DNA of 34,707 nucleotides from Desulfotalea sp. (GTDB taxonomy: Bacteria; Desulfobacterota; Desulfobulbia; Desulfobulbales; Desulfocapsaceae): positions 956 to 35,662 of the forward strand of contig NVXR01000010.1 of assembly GCA_002733995.1 (NCBI GenBank), in the 5' to 3' direction. The position numbers and the translations under genes were made by a program. This document shows, in pieces, positions 15,973 to 23,957 of the stretch. The notes beneath the pieces are model-generated. The model was given only the letters and a program-made list of their open reading frames with translations. It ran no database searches and was not told where the DNA came from. Position 1 is the first letter of the stretch, and the number at the start of each line of letters is the position of its first letter.

Positions 15973-16163
15973 ATGGATAAAAAAGAGTTAGCTTACGTAA
16001 AGCAAACAGTTTCTTCGGTTAAGGATTGGGACGCCTATCAAGCGGTTATCAGGCATCTTACCAGGATGCAAAGGCGCTATCTCCCGAAAAAATAGATGGG
16101 GAGGCTGCCAGAGACAACTTTCTTGCTAATTTGCCTAACCCTCTTTTGGTTCGTTTGACGTAA
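15973..16163 (+). pseudogene. Small riboswitch-controlled gene with apparent frameshift
   Basis: AAGGAG 6 nt upstream marks a good start at 15973. The first frame gives a 40-residue peptide beginning MDKKELAYVKQTVSSVKDWD and ending at TAG 16093-16095. From about 16035 the -1 frame reads far more like protein (YQDAKALSPEKIDGEAARD, then NFLANLPNPLLVRLT) and stops at 16161-16163. Joined, they would give about 63 residues, so one indel near 16035-16050 is the simplest explanation. A sequencing error or a real loss would look the same. The run of six A at 16087-16092 is not an ideal slip site, and the switch seems to lie upstream of it. I do not recognise the family. Its position implies a role connected with cobalamin. 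Confidence 0.6.
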
Positions 16164-16250
16164 ATGTTTGACCGGTGATCTTGTGGGGCGGATATTTTGC
16201 TCTCTGTCTATTATTGTGGGGGAGAGCTGTCCTGAATGACGCCTGTAAAT

Positions 16251-16259
16251 TGCTATAAC
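16251..16259 (+). promoter_or_regulatory. Extended -10 promoter candidate for the polysaccharide locus
   Basis: TGCTATAAC matches the extended -10 form (TGnTATAAT) with one change and sits 70 nt before the FecR-like gene. No good -35 is present. A GCTCTC/GAGAGC hairpin (about 16199-16226) lies upstream. No ops/JUMPstart-like element was seen. Confidence 0.35.
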
Positions 16260-16328
16260 CATTGTAGGTAGATAATAGGAAATGTTTTTTGTTAGGAACG
16301 GATTGACCCAAAAAATGAGAGGAATGAA

Positions 16329-17045
16329 ATGAAGAAGACCTTTTTAAGGACTGTTGCGTTGGTTGCTATATTATCTCTTGCTGCTGTAAATGTAAGTTTT
16401 GCAGCTGGTGGGAGTATTGGCCATGGTGATATTTCTGTCTTTAAAGATGGCCAGCTCACGGCAAAGTTGACTGGCCAAAATCCGGTTGAAGATGGAGCTC
16501 TACTCGTTTGTGATGGCAAATGTATGTTTAAGTCTGAGGGGATTTCAGTCATTGCTGCTGACAAATCGCAGATTGCTGTGACGAATTTAGACGATACTTT
16601 TAAATTGTATGTCAAGGAAGGTTCTGTTGATTATGTGATCAGCAATAATGCCCGGAAAATCGCTTTCTATACGCCAGAGGGCACGTATACCGTGGCGGAG
16701 GTTGTTTTTAATGCGAGTAGTGGCTCTGTTGTGAAAGGCTCTGTAGTTGTTGGGGCGGATGGTCGCACTGAGATCACCGTTACAGAGGGCAGGTTGGTCT
16801 TTGCAACCGCCGATGGGGTGAAGACTGTGGACGCGAATAACAAGATAGTTCTTGCTGTTGCTCCTGCGGCAGCGGCAGCTGCGCCCATTGCCGGAGTTGG
16901 CGGGGCAGGGCTTTCTACTGGAATTGTTGTTGCGGCCGTTGCTGGAGTGGCTGTTGTCGGTGGGGTTGTTGCCGTAAGTGACAATGATAGTTCACCGGCT
17001 GTTGTCATTCCAGGCGCCACTCCTGATGCAAGTCCAAATAATTGA
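16329..17045 (+). CDS. Secreted FecR-like domain protein with C-terminal Gly/Ala-rich hydrophobic segment
   Basis: The 238-residue protein has a signal peptide (hydrophobic core residues 7-24, cleavage near SFAAG). A beta-rich region (about 30-180) follows with the FecR-like pattern of short strands, for example GTYTVAEVVFNASSGSVVKG and VTEGRLVFATADGVKTV. An Ala-rich linker leads to a hydrophobic segment with small-residue spacing (STGIVVAAVAGVAVVGGVVAV, about 197-217; first 20 shown as family-like glycine zipper) and a Pro/Asp/Ser tail. GAGAGG lies 6 nt before the ATG. It is the first gene of the polysaccharide locus. Function is unknown; a role as envelope sensor or export-complex accessory is only inferred from position. 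The FecR assignment is moderate. Confidence 0.7.
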   Translation: MKKTFLRTVALVAILSLAAVNVSFAAGGSIGHGDISVFKDGQLTAKLTGQNPVEDGALLVCDGKCMFKSEGISVIAADKSQIAVTNLDDTFKLYVKEGSVDYVISNNARKIAFYTPEGTYTVAEVVFNASSGSVVKGSVVVGADGRTEITVTEGRLVFATADGVKTVDANNKIVLAVAPAAAAAAPIAGVGGAGLSTGIVVAAVAGVAVVGGVVAVSDNDSSPAVVIPGATPDASPNN

Positions 17046-17124
17046 TATTGTCTGGATTTTATCTATGAAGGGACGTCTCTCTCGTGACAGGCAACCCTCT
17101 TTTCTGCAATTATGATTAGGTGTT

Positions 17125-18183
17125 ATGAGAATTATTAACAATCACATAGCCCGTAGCTTTAGGTCTGTTTTTTTCGCGCTCATTCTTGTTTTGTTTCTGC
17201 AGGGGTGTGGGGGAGGACCACGTTTTGAACAAACTGTGTCTCTTGAAGAGTTTAAAAATAGCTTTGGAGGACAGTCTTCACAATTAAACGACAGAGACCT
17301 TCTGGTAATGCCACTTATGCCGGAAAATGATAATATTGCAGGGGATTACTTGCTCGGAGCGGGTGATTTACTCTCAATAATTGTTTTTGAAACCGAGGAT
17401 TTGAACTCGGAAGTGAGGGTCTCTTCCACCGGGATTATTAATGTTACCCTGCTTGGTGCTGTCAATGTTCTTAATCTTTCTGCTGCTGAGGCGGAACAAA
17501 AGATTGAAAAATTGTATTCAAAAAATTACCTCTATAACCCGCATGTCTCTGTACATATTAAAGATCATGTAAGCAAACAAATAACCCTGCTTGGCGCTGT
17601 AAAGGCCCCTGGAACATATAACTATGTTTCTAGGCGACGTCTCTTGGATATTCTTGCAATGGGAAATGGTTTGACCGAAAAAGCGGGATCTTTTTGTTAT
17701 GTCACCCGGCATGACGCAAAGAGTGGTAAGCGGGTGAGTTATATGGTTGACCTCGATGAGCTTATGAAACGTGGGGATATGGCCAGCAATCACACGATTT
17801 TAGGTGGAGATGTCATATACATCCCTGAATCAGGGCAATGTTTTGTCGATGGTGCTGTGCGAAAGCCGGGTACCTATCCGATCAGCAACAATATGTCCAT
17901 CTCCGAGGCGATAGCGCTAGCCGGTGGATTGGCCAGCTATGCCGATGATGATAGTATAAAGCTTGTTCGGTATATGGGGAGAGGTCGAGAGCGCCTCGTT
18001 GTTAGTCTGAGTTATGCTCAGCTGCAGGCAGGGGTTGGAGATACACTGTTTTTGCAAGATCAGGATATTATTTTTGCAGAGTCCAGTGCCACTGGGAAAT
18101 TGATGGCCGGTTCAGGGCTGACAATTGGTTTTATGGGGACGGGGGTATCTTTTAGTGACCCAGAAGCTCGTCGCGGACGATAA
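17125..18183 (+). CDS. Wza-type polysaccharide export outer-membrane lipoprotein
   Basis: The product should form the outer-membrane pore for polysaccharide export. The 352-residue precursor has a lipoprotein signal (LVLFLQGCGGG, lipid-bearing Cys28). The Poly_export domain follows (YLLGAGDLLSIIVFETEDLN, about 76-95, through the NPHVSVHIKDH strand). Two SLBB-like repeats come next, each with the family motif: TLLGAVKAPGTYNY and CFVDGAVRKPGTYPIS. Length agrees with Wza/GfcE-type proteins. It is followed 10 nt later by the ligase gene and lies with the Wzc-like kinase three genes on, as in Wzy-dependent export operons. Confidence 0.93.
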   Translation: MRIINNHIARSFRSVFFALILVLFLQGCGGGPRFEQTVSLEEFKNSFGGQSSQLNDRDLLVMPLMPENDNIAGDYLLGAGDLLSIIVFETEDLNSEVRVSSTGIINVTLLGAVNVLNLSAAEAEQKIEKLYSKNYLYNPHVSVHIKDHVSKQITLLGAVKAPGTYNYVSRRRLLDILAMGNGLTEKAGSFCYVTRHDAKSGKRVSYMVDLDELMKRGDMASNHTILGGDVIYIPESGQCFVDGAVRKPGTYPISNNMSISEAIALAGGLASYADDDSIKLVRYMGRGRERLVVSLSYAQLQAGVGDTLFLQDQDIIFAESSATGKLMAGSGLTIGFMGTGVSFSDPEARRGR

Positions 18184-18193
18184 ACACTTAAAT

Positions 18194-19675
18194 ATGGACG
18201 TGGGTTTTTCAATACATCTGCAAAAAAGCGCTCAATGGTTGGTGTTGGGCATTGTTTCAAGCATCCCAATTGTTTTTGGAGCTGTCCACCCATTATTTAT
18301 TGGCTTTTATACCTTTTTGATGCTTGTGGGCTTGGGGGGCTGGTTGCTGTTAAATCTGCCGGAATGCTCTGCTGGGGACTGGTCTATTTGGAGCTTGGCT
18401 CCTTTTTTTCTGGTCTTTTATCTTGTTGTTCAGTCGATCCCACTGCCGCCTGAAATTGTAGAAATTTTATCCCCCCACCGGCTCGAAAGGGTCAGCATGG
18501 TAAATCTGCTTGCAGGAACCGATCAAAAAAATATCACTCTGAGTGAAAATGGGATTGCCGGGTTGTATAGAGCGACATTTTTGCTGGCCCTCCTTTTTTA
18601 TTACCATAGTGTTAGAACACTCTTGCGAATAAAAAAAACGTTTCTTACTTCTCTTGTCCTGTGTATCGTTGCCATCGGTGTGCTTGAGGCACTCTATGGC
18701 CTTGTTCAGTTTGTTAGCCCGCAGATAGGTATACTATGGCTCTCCGTTAAAGGGAGAGCGGCCCATGGCACTATTATCTACAAGAATCAGTACGCCTCGC
18801 TTCTGAATATGATTTGGCCACTCGCCTTGTCGAGCTGTGTTAGTTTTTTTCTTACAAATAGAAAGAAGTCAGGGGCAAGGAGGTCAAGGAGAGAGGCGCA
18901 ATCAGTGTCTCGTCCGTTGGCTGATACCAAGCTGCAAGCTGTCCTTTATCTGTTTGCTGCGGGGGCCATGTGGTTGGCCGTGCTCTTTTCACTTTCCCGT
19001 GGTGGTATTCTTGCGATGGTTTTTGTAGTCTTACTCCTCACTTTGATGCTGCCTTTTTCCACCAAGAAAAAACTAGTCGGCCTTTCATGTTTTCTATTGT
19101 TCGTTTGCAGTTACGGTACGATGCTTGGCTTGGATACTGTTGTTTCAAGGTTTAATTCAATTGGGAATTCAGGGGCCATACGGTTTGATATTTATGTCTC
19201 TTCACTCCCAATGCTTGTCGATCATTGGTTGACCGGTATTGGTTTGGGGGCATATACGCTACTTTCTCCAGTTTATCTCAAAGGATTTCCTGAGAATTTA
19301 CATTTTGACAGGGTTCATAATGAATATTTAGAGTTGCTTATTGAGTTGGGCGTACCTGTGGCCTCACTTTTGTTTGTTTGGATTTTTGCAGGATTAGCTA
19401 AGATTCTACGCGCCATAATGGTGCAGACTAGGGCCGCTAGTATTGATTACACTTCAGCTTTGATTGGAATGAGTGCCTTTTGCGGTTTGGTGGGGTTTTT
19501 GATACATGGAGTTGTTGATTTTGGCTGGAGGTTACCTGCCAATTTGGTATATGCCACAACCTTACTCGCGATTATTAAAAGTTGTTTTGATGATGCCTCT
19601 GGCATTGGACGGGTACGAAAAATTGTGCCAACGAAGAAGATGAAAAAAATTGAAGCACCATCGGTGCCAAGATGA
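18194..19675 (+). CDS. O-antigen ligase / polymerase-like membrane protein (Wzy_C type)
   Basis: This 493-residue integral membrane protein has about 11-12 hydrophobic helices. A large periplasmic loop precedes the signature RVHNEYLELLIELGVP (about residues 373-388), typical of the PF04932 O-antigen ligase/polymerase family. Earlier, GTIIYKNQYASLLNM matches the conserved 'N-x-N/Q-x-A' loop of such proteins. It could ligate polymer to a lipid acceptor or polymerise repeat units. A separate Wzy-like gene downstream (30380) makes the ligase or a second polymerase role open. The ATG at 18194 is preferred over an upstream TTG (18125) that would overlap the export gene. The stop overlaps the phosphatase start by 4 nt. 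Confidence 0.85.
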   Translation: MDVGFSIHLQKSAQWLVLGIVSSIPIVFGAVHPLFIGFYTFLMLVGLGGWLLLNLPECSAGDWSIWSLAPFFLVFYLVVQSIPLPPEIVEILSPHRLERVSMVNLLAGTDQKNITLSENGIAGLYRATFLLALLFYYHSVRTLLRIKKTFLTSLVLCIVAIGVLEALYGLVQFVSPQIGILWLSVKGRAAHGTIIYKNQYASLLNMIWPLALSSCVSFFLTNRKKSGARRSRREAQSVSRPLADTKLQAVLYLFAAGAMWLAVLFSLSRGGILAMVFVVLLLTLMLPFSTKKKLVGLSCFLLFVCSYGTMLGLDTVVSRFNSIGNSGAIRFDIYVSSLPMLVDHWLTGIGLGAYTLLSPVYLKGFPENLHFDRVHNEYLELLIELGVPVASLLFVWIFAGLAKILRAIMVQTRAASIDYTSALIGMSAFCGLVGFLIHGVVDFGWRLPANLVYATTLLAIIKSCFDDASGIGRVRKIVPTKKMKKIEAPSVPR

Positions 19676-20397
19676 ATCAACCACATAATTTTATTGATAT
19701 TCATTGCCATATTCTCCCCGGTCTGGATGATGGTCCTAAGACTGTAGAGGGAAGTCTGGCCATTGCACGTTGTTATGAAAACCTTGGCATAAAAAAGGTT
19801 ATAGCCACCCCGCATTTCTTGCCTGGAACAGCTTGGTCCCCAACAAGGGAAGGAGTGGTTGAGTCCGTACAAAAGTTGCAAAAACACCTTGATAAAGAAG
19901 GTCTGCGGTTAAAAATTGAGCCTGGGATGGAAATTGCCTATCATAAAAAAATGGCTGCTCGAATTGTTGCAGGATGTCTTTTACCCCTTGGAAGGAGTGA
20001 TTACTACCTGATAGAGCCGGCGTTTCATGGCGATCAGGATGGGATGCTTGAAGATTTGGCTTCTTTACTCAAGAGCGGGGTTCACATTATTTTGGCGCAT
20101 CCAGAGAGGATTGATCAATTTCAACATAAGCCAGATCTTTTGGCCAGCCTTGCGAAACAAGGCATGCTGATTCAAGTGAACAGTGGCAGTATGCTTGGCT
20201 TCTTTGGACGTAAAAGTATGGAAACGGCGGCTTATTTGGCAAAAAGAGGGCTTTTGCATATATTTGCCTCAGATGCACATAACCATGATACAAGACCCCC
20301 CTTTACAATTGAAGAGTGGGGAACCCTTGTCAGCAGTATAGGCGGAAAAAATCTTAGCAGTTGCATGCAGCTCTTAGATGATCTTTTTACGAATTGA
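19672..20397 (+). CDS. CpsB/YwqE-type PHP-family tyrosine-protein phosphatase
   Basis: This 241-residue metal-dependent phosphatase is expected to dephosphorylate the tyrosine tail of the following BY-kinase and so reset the polysaccharide export machine. Metal-binding motifs are clear: IDIHCHILPGLDDGP (His11, His13, Asp19), ATPHF, AHPERI, and the C-terminal SDAHN. The usual Wzb-type low-molecular-weight phosphatase is absent, so this locus follows the Gram-positive/deltaproteobacterial arrangement of phosphatase plus kinase. It overlaps the ligase gene by 4 nt (ATGA) and lies 17 nt before the kinase gene. Confidence 0.93.
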   Translation: MNQPHNFIDIHCHILPGLDDGPKTVEGSLAIARCYENLGIKKVIATPHFLPGTAWSPTREGVVESVQKLQKHLDKEGLRLKIEPGMEIAYHKKMAARIVAGCLLPLGRSDYYLIEPAFHGDQDGMLEDLASLLKSGVHIILAHPERIDQFQHKPDLLASLAKQGMLIQVNSGSMLGFFGRKSMETAAYLAKRGLLHIFASDAHNHDTRPPFTIEEWGTLVSSIGGKNLSSCMQLLDDLFTN

Positions 20398-20414
20398 TAC
20401 ACTATTGAACTACT

Positions 20415-22703
20415 ATGCAAAATAAAGATGTATATCCGGAACTGGATAATAAACTTGCTGTACGGGAAGGAAAAGAGCAGTATTTACCGAGCATCGAAGT
20501 TCGGGAATTAGTCCCTGAGCTTAAAGATGAAATTGATTTAAGAGATCTTCTTGATACCATCATTCGGCGCAAAGCTGTTATTTTGACGTGCCTATTGTGC
20601 TGTTTCTCTGCCGTCGCCCTCTATACCTTTACAGTTAAGCCTCAGTTCAAAGCTACAGCGGTACTCCGTGTATCAGCTCAGTCTGATAAATTAACACAAT
20701 TTGAAGGGCTTCGATCCACCGCTACAAAGACTATGGAGTTCCAGCAGACCCAAGTTCATCTGTTGCAGAGTGAACAGCTGGCAACCCGGGTGATTGATCG
20801 AATGGATTTAACAAATAATCTACATTTTAATAGTAAGGCAAGAAGCTCCTCGGGAGAAGCTCAAGCCCAAGGTTTGGTAGATACTTTGATGTCTTTTATC
20901 CGTCCGGATGAGGATAGTGATACCCTTAATTTACTTAATGAAGAAAATCAAAACCGTATTCTAGTTGATCAGTCTTTGTTGCGTTTTCATAATCTTTTTC
21001 AGGTAAGACCCATTCGCAATAGTGAACTTATCGAAGTGTCATTTAGTGCGACGTCACCTGTCCTTGCCGCGGAGGTGACTAACACTTCCATGGATGAGTT
21101 TATTAATATGGCTATGGACAGTAAGCTCAGAGCTTCCCACGATGCGAGTCGGTTCTTGGCAAAACAGATAGAAAATGCTCAGATTAAACTGGAAAATTCC
21201 GAAATTGAGTTACAGGCGTTTGCTAGGAAAATTGGTATAGTTTCACTTGATCCAAAGTCAAATCTTGTGATGCGACAACTTGAAGAACTTAATGACGCCC
21301 TTGCTAAGGCAAGGTCTGTGAGGATATCGAAGGAGGCGAGGTATCAGCAGAGTCTACTTGGAGGGTCCGCAAACTATTTTCAGATGATTTTAAATGAGCT
21401 CATTCAAAATCTGAAAAATAAACACGCATCGCTACTGGCAGAATATAAACAACTGAGTGCTACCTTTAAGCCAATGTACCCTAAACTGGTACAGCTCAAG
21501 GCGCAGATGGATAATATAGAAGCAAGTATCTATGAGGAAAAGCAGGCGATCATAGATTCGATAAAAAATGATTATTTTACTGCGGTAAAGACGGAAGAGT
21601 ATTTGGCAGAGCGTACAGAAGAGCAGAAAGAACGTGCCATGAGTTTAGCTGAAAAGGCCACACAGTACAAAATTTATCTGCGGGGAGTAGAGAGTAATAA
21701 ATCTATCTATCAAAGCCTCTTGCAGCGATCTAAAGAAATAGAGGCAACTGTGGGGGCGTCGGTCACCAATATTGAAATAATAGATACCGCCCGGCCGCCG
21801 TTGTACCCCTTTAAACCGAGGGTTACGCTGAATCTAGCTCTTGGTTTTATTCTGGGACTTGTGGGTGGCGTTGGGGCGGCCTTTCTGTTTGAATACTTTG
21901 ATAACACAATTAAGAGTCCTGATGAGATGACAGATCGTTTTGGTATCCCTGTGCTGGGGCTTATTCCATTCGATAAAGCTGCTGTAGATAACCGAAAGTT
22001 GATGGCTCTAAAGTTTTTCGATGATCCTCGTTCCCCGGTTGCCGAGGCTATTCGTACAACAATGACCTCTGTACGGTTATCAGTGGCCGATGTACCTCCA
22101 AAGACGATTTTGGTTACCAGTATTCTTCCGGGTGCGGGAAAGAGCTCACTTGCAAGCAATTCATGTTTTTCTTACCTCGCAGAAGATGAACGCTGCCTTT
22201 TAATCGATGTAGATTTACGAAAACCGAGTCTGCACAATGTGTTTAAGGATGGGATGCGGGGGAAAGGGTTGTCGTCGGTTCTCTCAGGGATGGCTAAATT
22301 ATCAGAAGTGATTTCAGCTACAGACTATCCGGGGCTGGATTTTATCAGCAGTGGACCTTTACCACCAAACCCCGCTGAACTCCTTTCGTCTAAGCGAATG
22401 CGGCAGCTTTTGCAGCTTGTTTCACGCAATTATGATCGGGTTATACTTGATGGCCCACCGTACCAGGGGTTTGCAGAAATTCTTGTGCTTTCTAACATGG
22501 TTGATGGGGTCATTTTGGTCTCTGTTGAAGGCAATACACCACGTGAAGGGGTGAAGCATTTTAAGCATGCTGTAACAAATGTCGGAGGCCGAATTCTTGG
22601 GACGATAATTAATAAGACAGGACAAAAAAGTGGGTACAGTTCCTCTAGTGGCTACCGATACTATTCATATAATTATCAGTATGGACAGGATTCCCAAAAC
22701 TAA
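20415..22703 (+). CDS. Wzc-like polysaccharide co-polymerase with bacterial tyrosine kinase domain
   Basis: The 762-residue inner-membrane protein controls chain length and export. An N-terminal Wzz domain has a first helix at about residues 56-75 (VILTCLLCCFSAVALYTF). A long periplasmic coiled coil (about 225-430) follows, then a second helix at about 473-493 (LNLALGFILGLVGG) preceded by the Pro-rich PPLYPFKPRV. The cytoplasmic BY-kinase domain has Walker A PGAGKSS (572-578), Walker A' LLIDVDLRKPS (Asp598, Asp600) and Walker B VILDGPP (Asp679). The tail holds seven tyrosines in its last 20 or so residues, the usual autophosphorylation cluster. The upstream PHP phosphatase is its likely partner. 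Confidence 0.94.
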   Translation: MQNKDVYPELDNKLAVREGKEQYLPSIEVRELVPELKDEIDLRDLLDTIIRRKAVILTCLLCCFSAVALYTFTVKPQFKATAVLRVSAQSDKLTQFEGLRSTATKTMEFQQTQVHLLQSEQLATRVIDRMDLTNNLHFNSKARSSSGEAQAQGLVDTLMSFIRPDEDSDTLNLLNEENQNRILVDQSLLRFHNLFQVRPIRNSELIEVSFSATSPVLAAEVTNTSMDEFINMAMDSKLRASHDASRFLAKQIENAQIKLENSEIELQAFARKIGIVSLDPKSNLVMRQLEELNDALAKARSVRISKEARYQQSLLGGSANYFQMILNELIQNLKNKHASLLAEYKQLSATFKPMYPKLVQLKAQMDNIEASIYEEKQAIIDSIKNDYFTAVKTEEYLAERTEEQKERAMSLAEKATQYKIYLRGVESNKSIYQSLLQRSKEIEATVGASVTNIEIIDTARPPLYPFKPRVTLNLALGFILGLVGGVGAAFLFEYFDNTIKSPDEMTDRFGIPVLGLIPFDKAAVDNRKLMALKFFDDPRSPVAEAIRTTMTSVRLSVADVPPKTILVTSILPGAGKSSLASNSCFSYLAEDERCLLIDVDLRKPSLHNVFKDGMRGKGLSSVLSGMAKLSEVISATDYPGLDFISSGPLPPNPAELLSSKRMRQLLQLVSRNYDRVILDGPPYQGFAEILVLSNMVDGVILVSVEGNTPREGVKHFKHAVTNVGGRILGTIINKTGQKSGYSSSSGYRYYSYNYQYGQDSQN

Positions 22704-22718
22704 TCAATTATATATAAT

Positions 22719-23957
22719 ATGGAGATGTTTCATAATAAAATACTGCGTTTGGGCTTTTTCCTGGTACTCCTGATTGTAGGCGTTTTGCAGATGAGTTTTA
22801 GGGTACAGGAACAGCAGGTATTTGGTGGTCATATTAACGGTCTGGCTGTTGATCGTGTTCATGATGCTCGATTACTTACACGTTTGGCCAAGAAAAAATA
22901 TCTGTTTGATGCGGATATTCAAGGTGCTAAAGTACTACTGAAACAAGCTTTGATTAGTGCGTCGTATTCAATTCCTGCTTGGCTAAGTCTGGCTGAGCTG
23001 TACAACGATGAAGGGCACAGACAGCAAAGCCGACAGGTCTTGGAGTATACAGATCTGCTTACCTCAGAAATAAACCGCTGGAGGTGGGAAAAAACACTTG
23101 TTGATTATCAGGTGGGAAGAACAGAGATATTAGCAAGTGAATTGAGTTACATCATAGCGGAGGTCCCTGGTAAAACCCGCAGGGATGGTTTGCAATTAGC
23201 GTTCACCCTATGGGACAGTCCAGATGATCTTCTGTTGAATGTTGGTTATAAAAATATAAAACATTTAATGGCCCATGCCATAGCCAAAAAGTTGCCTAAA
23301 AAAGGACTATTTTTTTGGCAGATAATGCAGAATCGTGGGGTGACGTTGGAGGAGAGAACGCTCTTGTCCTTCTTAGATATGTTACTACGGGAGGGTGAGA
23401 TTCGTGCAGCTGGAGATATTTGGCGAGCCTATTTCAATTCACAGTCAATTCTATTTAATCAGGATTTTGCAAAGCCATTTTGCCAGTTGGCATTTGGATG
23501 GAGGGCCTGGGGTAATAAGGCTTTCACTATGAAATTTGAGCCCTCTATCAAAGATGGCTCTGGCCGTAGTCTCCACTATAGGTTCAAAGGGTGGCAGAAT
23601 TTTACCTTTGAGCATCTCTACCAAATAGTGCCTCTTGTTGGGGGACAGTTGTATGAGTTCACGGGGGAGTTTAAAACAAAAAATGTTACAACAGATCAAC
23701 GACCTTTTGTGGAGATTTATGGGTTTGAGTGTAACAAAGGATATGCAAAATCTGCACAGGTAGAAGCAAATAAAGATTGGACAACTATCAAATTTATCTT
23801 CGGTGTTTCAGAGGAATGTGAATCGATTGTTGTTAGGTTACGGAGGGATGAGAGTTGGCGTATAGACAACAAGTTAGCCGGACAGCTTTGGCTGAGGAAT
23901 TTTGAAATTATACAAACAGGTCAAATTTTTACCGTGTTTGACGCACTGCCATTATGA
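22719..23957 (+). CDS. Membrane-anchored helical-repeat protein with C-terminal beta-rich region
   Basis: I do not recognise a named family. The 412-residue protein has a short cytoplasmic start and one N-terminal membrane helix (about residues 8-25). Helical pairs follow, reading like degenerate TPR repeats (AKVLLKQALISASYSIPAWLS, with LAELYNDEGHRQQSRQVLEY directly after, then further pairs to about 240). From about 265 the protein turns beta-rich (FTMKFEPSIKDGSGRSLHYR, then the strands around YEFTGEFKTKNV), resembling a carbohydrate-binding jelly roll. Most of it is predicted periplasmic. It begins 15 nt after the kinase stop and overlaps the J-domain gene by 4 nt, so it probably serves polymer assembly or export. 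Confidence 0.75.
   Translation: MEMFHNKILRLGFFLVLLIVGVLQMSFRVQEQQVFGGHINGLAVDRVHDARLLTRLAKKKYLFDADIQGAKVLLKQALISASYSIPAWLSLAELYNDEGHRQQSRQVLEYTDLLTSEINRWRWEKTLVDYQVGRTEILASELSYIIAEVPGKTRRDGLQLAFTLWDSPDDLLLNVGYKNIKHLMAHAIAKKLPKKGLFFWQIMQNRGVTLEERTLLSFLDMLLREGEIRAAGDIWRAYFNSQSILFNQDFAKPFCQLAFGWRAWGNKAFTMKFEPSIKDGSGRSLHYRFKGWQNFTFEHLYQIVPLVGGQLYEFTGEFKTKNVTTDQRPFVEIYGFECNKGYAKSAQVEANKDWTTIKFIFGVSEECESIVVRLRRDESWRIDNKLAGQLWLRNFEIIQTGQIFTVFDALPL

Noticed and set aside
16075..16100. Programmed -1 frameshift at the A-run in the riboswitch-linked mini-gene
   Set aside because: The heptamer G AAA AAA does not match a good X XXY YYZ site, and the -1 frame already looks coding about 40 nt upstream of it. 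An indel is simpler.
16180..16328. Possible c-di-GMP riboswitch or ops/JUMPstart element before the polysaccharide locus
   Set aside because: Looked for the conserved sequence blocks of both and did not find them.
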